From: Bacteroidota bacterium
Lineage (GTDB): Bacteria > Bacteroidota > Bacteroidia > Bacteroidales > Prolixibacteraceae
Reading direction: 5' to 3'
Length of the DNA stretch: 8,328 bases
Assembly (NCBI GenBank): GCA_030695265.1
Contig: JAUYTA010000625.1
Span: 1-8,328 of the forward strand
In this document: positions 1 to 4,973 of the stretch, piece after piece
Layout of the letters: every line of letters begins with the position of its first letter
Position numbering within the stretch: the stretch's first letter is position 1
Position numbers and translations under genes: made by a program
Notes under the pieces: generated by a model
Seen by the model: the letters and a program-made list of their open reading frames with translations, nothing else
Told to the model about the DNA's origin: nothing
The model's database searches: none

Positions 1-31
1 GGGCGATGGGTGTAAATGGAACAATTCGGTA

Positions 32-47
32 ATTTGAAGATTTGAAA
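32..47. repeat. Tandem octamer (2 copies)
   Basis: Two adjacent copies of ATTTGAAG/ATTTGAAA are seen directly. All three forward frames around it are closed by early stops, so this is intergenic. Its role is unknown and two copies could arise by chance. Confidence 0.4.
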
Positions 48-107
48 ATTGCTATGCTGAAAAATAAAAGAATGCAAATATATCTGTCTGAAACATTCAT
101 TCACAGC

Positions 108-122
108 GACCCTGAAAGGGTC
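108..122. repeat. Short inverted repeat, REP-like hairpin 1
   Basis: GACCCT-GAA-AGGGTC forms a perfect 6-bp stem with a 3-base loop. It lies 11 bases before a second, longer hairpin, and the pair resembles repeated intergenic elements of Bacteroidota. The resemblance is from memory; only one copy is visible in this window. There is no T-run on either side, so it is not a typical intrinsic terminator. Confidence 0.6.
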
Positions 123-133
123 AAATCTGAATA

Positions 134-164
134 ACCACGGGTGCAGCGAAGCGGAACCCGTGGT
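134..164. repeat. Inverted repeat, REP-like hairpin 2
   Basis: ACCACGGGT and ACCCGTGGT form a perfect 9-bp GC-rich stem around a 13-base loop, GCAGCGAAGCGGA. The stem is much more GC-rich than its surroundings, and no T-tail follows. With hairpin 1 it looks like one compact intergenic repeat unit of the REP/BIME type. Whether it is repeated elsewhere in the genome, or mobilised by a REP-associated transposase, cannot be seen here. Confidence 0.65.
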
Positions 165-185
165 AAAAACATCTACTAAAAGTAA

Positions 186-230
186 GGCGCATCAGCTATT
201 GTATTTTGAAACTGAAATGCTGTATGCGCC
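186..230. repeat. Imperfect inverted repeat in the phr leader
   Basis: GGCGCATCAGC (186-196) pairs with GCTG-T-ATGCGCC (219-230): 11 base pairs with one bulged T and a 22-base AT-rich loop. It ends 40 bases before the photolyase start. The loop holds TATTTTG, one base short of the Bacteroidota -7 consensus TAnnTTTG. The dyad could therefore flank a weak promoter as an operator, form an RNA leader hairpin, or belong to the repeat cluster upstream. None of these is proven. Confidence 0.5.
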
Positions 231-270
231 GCAAAGCAAAAATTCTAAGTTGAAAAACAAAGCATTGATA

Positions 271-1569
271 ATGGAAAAAGTAAACATATTTTGGTTCCGG
301 CGCGATTTGCGGACCGATGACAATCATGGATTGTTTCAAGCGCTGAATGCCGGTTTGCCGGTAGTGCCAGTGTTTATTTTTGATCCGGCAATTCTGGCAC
401 AGTTTCCCAACCCTGCCGATCCACGGCTGACATTCATTCATCGCTGTCTGACCGATTTGAACCGCGAATTTGAAATGTACGGGAGTAGTTTGCAGGTGTA
501 CTTTTCTTCTCCTGAAGTGGTTTTCAGGCAACTGGCAGCCAAATATTCTGTCCAAAATGTTTTTGCAAATACTGATTACGAACCTGCGGCCATTGAACGC
601 GATCAAAAAGTTGAAAAGCTGCTTCAGTCGCTTGAAATTGGATTTCAGACTTTTAAAGATCAGCTTATTTTTCATCACAATGAGATAGTAAGAGCCGACG
701 GAACGCCCTACACGGTCTTTACGCCGTATAGCCGCAAATGGAAAGAAAAATTTTCCGGAGGGGAAATACAGTTTTATGAAAGCGAAAAACTTTTATTTCA
801 GCTAAAACATTTATCTCCAGGCTATTTTCCTGAATTGCAGGAAATTGGTTACCAGCCGCAAACCGTAAAATTTCCGGATAAGAATTTCGATCAGCTTTTG
901 GTTGAAAATTACGCTAAAATGCGCGACTTTCCTGCCGAAAACGGAACCAGCCGACTAGGAGTTCACCTCCGTTTCGGAACAATTTCCATCCGGAAACTCA
1001 CCCTTTTTGCCCGACAATATTCAGAGGTATTTTTAAATGAGCTGATTTGGCGGAATTTTTACATGGATATTCTGTGGCATTTCCCAAATGCCGCGGAGAA
1101 ATCGTTTAAACCAAAATATGATTTTATTCCGTGGCGAAACAATGAAACTGAATTTGAATGCTGGTGCAAAGGCGAAACTGGTTATCCAATTGTGGATGCC
1201 GGAATGCGTGAACTGAACCAGACCGGCTTTATGCACAACCGTGTTCGCATGGTAGTTGCCAGCTTTTTGACTAAACATTTGCTGATCGACTGGCGGTGGG
1301 GCGAGGCTTATTTTGCTGAAAAACTACTCGATTACGAATTGGCCTCCAACAACGGCGGCTGGCAGTGGGCGAGTGGTTCGGGTTGCGATGCCGCTCCGTA
1401 TTTCCGGGTTTTTAGTCCCGATTTGCAAACCAAAAAGTTCGATCCCCAACTTAAATACATTCGTAAATGGGTGCCTGAATTCGAATCTTTTGCTTACCCG
1501 AAACCCATTGTGGGCCATGCTTTTGCAAGGACCCGGGCGATTGAAACGTATCGGAAAGCGTTGAAATAG
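271..1569 (+). CDS. phrB: Class I deoxyribodipyrimidine photolyase (photolyase/cryptochrome family)
   Basis: Flavoenzyme expected to split UV-induced cyclobutane pyrimidine dimers with blue light, in the cytoplasm on DNA. The protein has 432 residues, normal for the class. The N-terminal alpha/beta antenna domain starts with the characteristic VNIFWFRRDLRTDDN; the C-terminal half is the FAD-binding domain, with ELIWRNFY (E257, W260), GYPIVDAGMRELNQTGFMHNRVRM, IDWRWGEAYF and NNGGWQW. The electron-transfer tryptophan triad of E. coli PhrB (W306/W359/W382) aligns with W288, W341 and W364 with identical spacing. The asparagine four residues before W364 matches the FAD-proximal Asn of photolyases. 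The ATG at 271 is chosen because family similarity begins there; an in-frame GTG at 160 would put the REP-like hairpin into the protein. An Asn (N262) follows WR where most relatives have Glu. It appears monocistronic, with a terminator directly downstream. CPD photolyase is the likeliest role; a cryptochrome-like sensor cannot be excluded. Confidence 0.93.
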   Translation: MEKVNIFWFRRDLRTDDNHGLFQALNAGLPVVPVFIFDPAILAQFPNPADPRLTFIHRCLTDLNREFEMYGSSLQVYFSSPEVVFRQLAAKYSVQNVFANTDYEPAAIERDQKVEKLLQSLEIGFQTFKDQLIFHHNEIVRADGTPYTVFTPYSRKWKEKFSGGEIQFYESEKLLFQLKHLSPGYFPELQEIGYQPQTVKFPDKNFDQLLVENYAKMRDFPAENGTSRLGVHLRFGTISIRKLTLFARQYSEVFLNELIWRNFYMDILWHFPNAAEKSFKPKYDFIPWRNNETEFECWCKGETGYPIVDAGMRELNQTGFMHNRVRMVVASFLTKHLLIDWRWGEAYFAEKLLDYELASNNGGWQWASGSGCDAAPYFRVFSPDLQTKKFDPQLKYIRKWVPEFESFAYPKPIVGHAFARTRAIETYRKALK

Positions 1570-1575
1570 TTCATC

Positions 1576-1611
1576 AAAAAAAGCGATCCTCTTTCGAAAA
1601 CCGCTTTTTTT
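1576..1611. terminator. Bidirectional intrinsic terminator between phr and gpx
   Basis: AAAAAAAGCG (1576-1585) pairs with CGCTTTTTTT (1602-1611) around a 16-base loop that itself contains TTTCGAAA. It has an A-run on the left and a T-run on the right, so it can terminate both the photolyase from the left and the convergent peroxidase from the right. The GC core is only 3 bp, so strength is uncertain. Confidence 0.75.
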
Positions 1612-1630
1612 TCTGTCTCTTTCAGAAAAT

Positions 1631-2167
1631 CTATTTCTTTATCCAGCCTAATATTTTATCATCATCGGGTTTCACTTTGGGTGCAACCATGTCAACCAAA
1701 TTGCCTTTTTCGTCAATCAGGTATTTTTGAAAATTCCATGCTACTTCAGAATCCATCACTCCGTTTTCACTTTTGCTGGTCAACCATTTGTACAACGGAT
1801 GAATATCATCGCCTTTCACCGAAATCTTCGACATCATCTGGAAAGTTACTCCGTAATTCTTTTCACAGAATTCGGCAATTTCTTCTTCAGTTCCGGGTTC
1901 CTGTTTCATGAAATTATTTGCAGGAAAGCCAATAATGGTAAATTTTTCGCCTCCATACAGTTCAAATATAGATTGAAGTTGTTTGTACTGAGGAGTTAAT
2001 CCACATTTAGACGCAGTGTTCACTACCAAAACTTTTTTCCCTTTCAGGCTCGAAAGATTGAAATCTTTGCCTTCAATATCCTTTACCTTAAAGTCGTAAA
2101 ATGATTTTTGACTGAAGGCAAGCGTTGAAATAATAAGCAGACTAAAAATTAATGTGATTGTTTTCAT
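1631..2167 (-). CDS. gpx: Exported Cys-type glutathione peroxidase (probably thioredoxin-dependent)
   Basis: Thiol peroxidase that should reduce hydrogen peroxide or organic hydroperoxides. The 178-residue product starts with a signal peptide (hydrophobic stretch about residues 4-18, likely cleavage before Q20), so it is predicted to act in the periplasm. The mature part has the GPx thioredoxin-like fold motifs: VVNTASKCGLTPQY with peroxidatic Cys55 in place of selenocysteine, FPANNFMKQEPGT with Gln89, and AWNFQKYLID with Trp144 and Asn145, completing the Cys-Gln-Trp-Asn tetrad. Cys101 in EFCEKNYGVTF sits where 2-Cys members such as yeast Gpx3 have their resolving cysteine, which suggests a thioredoxin-like reductant rather than glutathione. 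The ATG at 2167 is chosen because it gives a clean signal peptide; the longer frame to 2302 adds 45 residues of non-family sequence. It is transcribed divergently from dnaX and ends at the shared terminator. No confident -7 box was found. Confidence 0.92.
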   Translation of the reverse strand: MKTITLIFSLLIISTLAFSQKSFYDFKVKDIEGKDFNLSSLKGKKVLVVNTASKCGLTPQYKQLQSIFELYGGEKFTIIGFPANNFMKQEPGTEEEIAEFCEKNYGVTFQMMSKISVKGDDIHPLYKWLTSKSENGVMDSEVAWNFQKYLIDEKGNLVDMVAPKVKPDDDKILGWIKK

Positions 2168-2241
2168 CTTTAATTTATTGATTTGACTTATGAATGAAAC
2201 AAATTTGGTTACTAAAAGTTTTATCAGTTTTGCAAATGTTA

Positions 2242-2273
2242 CTGCATGCAGCGATGATTTAAATTCATCGCTG
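2242..2273. promoter_or_regulatory. Perfect dyad in the gpx-dnaX divergent intergenic region
   Basis: CAGCGATGA (2249-2257) and TCATCGCTG (2265-2273) form a perfect 9-bp inverted repeat with a 7-base AT spacer. Its left arm overlaps the 10-bp palindrome CTGCATGCAG (2242-2251). It lies about 44 bases before the dnaX -7 box and about 80 bases before the gpx start. There is no upstream gene on either strand for it to terminate, so an operator or a structured leader is more likely. The binding protein is unknown. Confidence 0.45.
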
Positions 2274-2295
2274 ATTTTGTTAATAAATTTCGCCC

Positions 2296-2324
2296 TTGCC
2301 ATAAGTCCAGAATTTGTATATTTG
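2296..2324 (+). promoter_or_regulatory. dnaX promoter (Bacteroidota sigma-ABfr type)
   Basis: TATATTTG (2317-2324) matches the -7 consensus TAnnTTTG exactly. A TTG (2296-2298) lies 18 bases upstream, close to the usual 19-21-base spacing of the -33 element. Transcription would start about 6-8 bases later, giving a short leader of about 15-17 bases before the dnaX ATG at 2347. This also argues against the TTG codon at 2314 as the start. Confidence 0.7.
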
Positions 2325-2346
2325 GGCGTTCAATGAAGAAAATTTT

Positions 2347-3450
2347 ATGGAGAATTTTATTGTTTCAGCACGGAAATACAGGCCCGATACGTTTCAAACA
2401 GTTGTTGGTCAGGCATCAATTACATCGACATTAAAAAATGCGATCAAAAACAACCAGCTTGCCCATGCTTATTTGTTTTGCGGCCCTCGCGGAGTTGGAA
2501 AAACTACCTGTGCCCGGATTTTTGCCAAAACCATTAACTGTCAGAACCTTTCGACGGAAATTGAGCCTTGCAACCAATGTGAGTCGTGTATGGCTTTTAA
2601 CGGAAACCGCTCCTACAATATTCATGAATTGGATGCTGCTTCTAACAATTCGGTTGACGACATCCGCAATCTGACGGATCAGGTTAGGATTCCGCCGCAA
2701 ATCGGGAAATACAGCGTTTATATCATCGATGAGGTTCACATGTTGTCGTCGAGTGCTTTCAATGCATTCCTGAAAACGCTTGAAGAACCGCCACGTCATG
2801 CCATTTTTATTCTGGCAACCACTGAAAAGCACAAGATCATTCCAACCATATTATCGCGCTGTCAGATATTCGATTTTAACCGTATCAAAATCAGTGATAT
2901 ATCTGGTTATTTATCGCATGTTTCCAAAGGCGAATCTGTTTCGATTGAGAGTGAAGCGCTGAACGTGATTGCTCAAAAAGCCGATGGCGCCATGCGTGAT
3001 GCCTTGTCGATTTTCGACCAGATTGTTAGCTTTTCAGGAAGAAATATTTCCTACAAAGATGTTATTTCGAACCTGAACGTGCTCGACTACGATTATTATT
3101 TCAGGTTGGTTGATTTGTTCCTGAAAAATGACATCTCCGGAAGTTTGCTGCTTTTTAACGAAATTCTCGACCATGGTTTCGATGGTCACCATTTTATTAC
3201 CGGGCTTAGTTCGCATTTCAGGGATGTAATGGTTTGCAAAGATTCTGTCACCATTCAGTTACTCGAAGTTGGAGGCGAGATCAAGGAAAAATACAAAATT
3301 CAGGCAACACACTGTGACAACGATTTTCTGATTGGCGCACTCCATATTGCCAACGAATGCGATCTTCAGTACAAAGCAAGTCAGAATAAAAGATTGCTGG
3401 TTGAATTGGCAATTATCAAAATTACGCAGCTTACCTTAAAAAAAAAATAG
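2347..3450 (+). CDS. dnaX: DNA polymerase III subunit gamma/tau, frame-0 (gamma-like) product
   Basis: ATPase of the clamp loader, which opens and loads the sliding clamp and organises the replicative polymerase. This 367-residue frame has the AAA+ ATPase domain: Walker A GPRGVGKT (46-53), a zinc-binding cysteine set (C65, C75, C78, C81), Walker B IIDE (126-129), sensor-1 region ILATTEKHKI and the SRC arginine-finger motif (170-172), followed by the clamp-loader collar domain. It ends LKKK-stop right after a run of ten A, where the collar domain would be expected to end. The ATG at 2347 is chosen because MENFIVSARKYRP is the usual N-terminus; the upstream TTG at 2314 overlaps the promoter box. 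The product corresponds to gamma, lacking the polymerase- and helicase-binding tail, which continues in the -1 frame. If the frameshift is instead a sequence error, this is simply the first part of one gene. Confidence 0.93.
   Translation: MENFIVSARKYRPDTFQTVVGQASITSTLKNAIKNNQLAHAYLFCGPRGVGKTTCARIFAKTINCQNLSTEIEPCNQCESCMAFNGNRSYNIHELDAASNNSVDDIRNLTDQVRIPPQIGKYSVYIIDEVHMLSSSAFNAFLKTLEEPPRHAIFILATTEKHKIIPTILSRCQIFDFNRIKISDISGYLSHVSKGESVSIESEALNVIAQKADGAMRDALSIFDQIVSFSGRNISYKDVISNLNVLDYDYYFRLVDLFLKNDISGSLLLFNEILDHGFDGHHFITGLSSHFRDVMVCKDSVTIQLLEVGGEIKEKYKIQATHCDNDFLIGALHIANECDLQYKASQNKRLLVELAIIKITQLTLKKK
3438..3447 (+). other. dnaX: A10 slippery run: candidate programmed frameshift or transcriptional slippage site in dnaX
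   Basis: Ten consecutive A residues, read in frame 0 as tta AAA AAA AAA followed immediately by TAG (3448-3450). The run contains the heptamer A AAA AAA in the right phase for a -1 ribosomal slip. The -1 frame is closed at 3402-3404 (TGA) and open from 3405 to 4088, so the shift must happen within 3405-3450, where this run is the only slippery site. Adding one A (or losing two) in the mRNA would also join the frames; losing one A leads to a quick TGA stop. dnaX is the classic gene for such events: ribosomal -1 shift in E. coli, poly-A transcriptional slippage in Thermus thermophilus. No clear Shine-Dalgarno stimulator lies upstream. Confidence 0.7.
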
Positions 3451-4091
3451 CTGACGAAACCGGTGACGCGGCGATTCTGCCGATCTTTAAACTGGCAGAT
3501 GCATTACCGCAGCAGTCTGTTGCTTCGGTATCGCAACCTGAAATCAGTACTTCTGTTGTAGCAAACAATCTACCGCCGGTTGAAAAGCCGAGCACAATGA
3601 AGGTGATCCGAAAATTGGGAAGCTCGTTTAGCCCGTCAATTAAAGATGCACTTTCAGGAAGCAGTCAGGAAAAAAAGTTGCCGGATGATCCCCAGAAAAA
3701 CATTTTTAGTCAGTATCAGGAAAATGATTTCGAACCGTTTACTCAGGATGAACTGACGGCAAAATGGATTGAATTTTTGGACAAAATGGCCGACCGTCCA
3801 AGTCTTTGTTCCGCACTTTCAAATGTTCCTGAAATAACTGATGGAAATAAACTATTGCTAAAAATCGGAAATTCAGTTCAGGAAGAAGATATCCGGCAGA
3901 TAAAACCGGAACTTGTTTCGTGGTTGCGCAAAGAACTCCGAAATTCGGGAATTGAAATAATTACCAAACTCGAAAAAAATGAATCGGAACGGGTTATTTT
4001 TTCTGATTCGGAAAAATTACAGATGATGATGCAAAAGAATCCGGTACTGAATGAATTTAAACAAAAGTTCAACCTCGATTTTCATGATTGA
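3447..4091 (+). CDS. dnaX: dnaX tau-specific C-terminal part (-1 frame)
   Basis: Continuation of dnaX after a -1 shift, 214 residues, giving a 581-residue tau in total, a usual length for the family in Bacteroidota. The first 50 or so codons (3447-3596) encode an Ala/Pro/Ser/Val-rich linker, typical of the flexible region after the collar. The remainder has the pattern of Bacteroidota tau tails: an AKWIEFLDKM helix, a beta-rich middle (KLLLKIGN), the helix ELVSWLRKELRNS, and the ending KLQMMMQKNPVLNEFKQKFNLDF. The tau tail couples the clamp loader to polymerase and helicase. The first ATG in this frame, at 3597, lies inside the linker with no promoter or ribosome site, so separate expression is unlikely, though internal initiation is not formally excluded. 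A homopolymer indel in the sequence would give the same picture. Confidence 0.85.
   Translation: MADETGDAAILPIFKLADALPQQSVASVSQPEISTSVVANNLPPVEKPSTMKVIRKLGSSFSPSIKDALSGSSQEKKLPDDPQKNIFSQYQENDFEPFTQDELTAKWIEFLDKMADRPSLCSALSNVPEITDGNKLLLKIGNSVQEEDIRQIKPELVSWLRKELRNSGIEIITKLEKNESERVIFSDSEKLQMMMQKNPVLNEFKQKFNLDFHD
3469..3499 (+). other. Possible stem-loops downstream of the dnaX slippery run
   Basis: Two mutually exclusive small hairpins can form: CGGCG-ATTC-TGCCG (3469-3482, one G-T pair) and TCTGCC/GGCAGA (3476-3481 with 3494-3499, 12-base loop). Both start 21 or more bases after the A run, farther than the usual 5-9-base spacer of frameshift-stimulating structures, so a stimulatory role is doubtful. 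Confidence 0.25.
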
Positions 4092-4103
4092 TTGTTATCA
4101 TTT

Positions 4104-4126
4104 CTGAAACATTTCAGGTATTTTCT
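4104..4126 (+). terminator. Weak possible terminator after dnaX
   Basis: CTGAAA-CA-TTTCAG (4104-4117) is a 6-bp inverted repeat followed by a T-rich stretch about 13 bases after the dnaX stop. The stem is short and AT-rich with a very tight loop, so this is a tentative call. Confidence 0.25.
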
Positions 4127-4160
4127 AGTTCAAAGTTAAATTTAAGTTCGAAGCTAAATA

Positions 4161-4168
4161 TAATTTTG
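4161..4168 (+). promoter_or_regulatory. Ferritin promoter -7 box
   Basis: TAATTTTG matches the Bacteroidota -7 consensus TAnnTTTG exactly, 32 bases before the ferritin ATG. The -33 region has no clean TTTG. The palindrome TTAAATTTAA (4136-4145) lies there instead and could be AT-rich promoter DNA or a regulator site. Confidence 0.6.
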
Positions 4169-4200
4169 TACTTTTATTAAAAATTGAAAAACATAGAGCT

Positions 4201-4713
4201 ATGATAAAAAAAGAAGTATTAGATGCAATAAATGCACAGATCAATGCTGAAAGTTATTCGGCATATCTTTACCTTTCGATGGCTGCCTATTTTGAAGACA
4301 TGGGGCTTTCAGGTTTTGCCAACTGGATGAAAGTTCAGTATCAGGAAGAAGCGGCACATGCGCTGAAATTTTTCAACTACCTGACCGAACGCAATGGCAA
4401 AGTAGTTTTGAAAGCGATCGAGCAGGTTCCGGTTGATTTTGGTGGAATTGTTGACGTATTTGAAAAGACAAAGGTGCACGAAGCCCATGTTACTGAACTG
4501 ATTAATAATTTGATGAATGTTGCAATGACAGCCAACGACCATGCTTCACAAAGTTTCCTGAAGTGGTTTATTGATGAGCAGGTTGAAGAAGAAGCCAACG
4601 TTCAAAAGATTCTGGACACACTTAAACTTATCGACGGACAAGGTAATGGTATTTTTATGATGGATCGTGAATTTGGACAGCGAGTCTTTGTTGATCCAAA
4701 TGCGGCAGTATAA
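4201..4713 (+). CDS. ftnA: Non-heme ferritin (bacterial FtnA type)
   Basis: Iron-storage protein; 24 subunits form a cytoplasmic shell that oxidises Fe(II) at di-iron ferroxidase sites and stores it as ferric mineral. At 170 residues it has near-standard length. The ferroxidase ligands occur at the same numbers as in E. coli FtnA: E17, E50 and H53 for site A, E94 and E130 for site B with Q127, and E49, E126 and E129 near the third iron site; Y24 is also present. There is no heme-ligand methionine context pointing to bacterioferritin, and the C-terminal GNGIFMMDREFGQR segment is ferritin-like. It has its own -7 box upstream and a strong terminator downstream, so it is probably monocistronic. 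No Fur box could be recognised with confidence. By limiting free iron it would complement the peroxidase nearby. Confidence 0.95.
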   Translation: MIKKEVLDAINAQINAESYSAYLYLSMAAYFEDMGLSGFANWMKVQYQEEAAHALKFFNYLTERNGKVVLKAIEQVPVDFGGIVDVFEKTKVHEAHVTELINNLMNVAMTANDHASQSFLKWFIDEQVEEEANVQKILDTLKLIDGQGNGIFMMDREFGQRVFVDPNAAV

Positions 4714-4734
4714 TTTTTACAAATAATAATTTGC

Positions 4735-4764
4735 AAAAGGCTGCCATTTGGTAGCCTTTTTTTT
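4735..4764 (+). terminator. Intrinsic terminator after ferritin
   Basis: AAAAGGCTGCC (4735-4745) pairs with GGTAGCCTTTT (4750-4760) through 11 pairs, one of them G-T, around the loop ATTT, and is followed by a run of eight T (4757-4764). It lies 22 bases after the ferritin stop and is a textbook rho-independent terminator. Confidence 0.9.
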
Positions 4765-4973
4765 GCAAATTTTTCAACTACCATTTACTTTCCACTTATT
4801 TAGAATTTTCAAAAACAGTAATTTAAAACAAAATGCTATGGGAAATATTATTATAAATAGTTTGGACTATCAACGGATCCAGAGTATACTCTTTGATGAT
4901 TATTTGATTTAGCTGGTTCTTTGGATATGAAGCAGTTTTTACATACTATTATTTCAATATTGAAAATGTGATC
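4765..4973. other. Intergenic region before relA
   Basis: AT-rich, with no open frame of note and no exact TAnnTTTG box. Near matches are TAGTTTG around 4858 (one base short) and TACTCTTTG around 4885 (one base long). Because a strong terminator precedes it, a relA promoter must lie here, but its position cannot be fixed from sequence alone. Confidence 0.4.

Noticed and set aside
160..270. N-terminal extension of the photolyase from a GTG at 160
   Set aside because: It starts inside the REP-like hairpin and translates the dyad region. Family similarity begins at the ATG at 271.
196..678. 160-codon minus-strand open frame opposite phr
   Set aside because: Antisense to the conserved antenna domain, composition unlike a real protein, no promoter; a shadow frame.
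2168..2302. 45-residue N-terminal extension of the peroxidase
   Set aside because: The ATG at 2167 gives a clean signal peptide; the extension would bury it and covers the dyad and intergenic promoter region.
2314..2346. dnaX start at TTG 2314
   Set aside because: This codon precedes and overlaps the TATATTTG promoter box, and the conserved N-terminus begins at ATG 2347.
3597..4091. Separate 164-residue gene after dnaX
   Set aside because: Its frame is open back to 3405, its sequence is the tau C-terminal domain, and its first ATG falls in the linker without promoter or ribosome site. It is treated as part of dnaX.
4849..4967. Exact Bacteroidota promoter for relA
   Set aside because: Only near matches with one base missing or extra between TA and TTTG were found, so no promoter was called.
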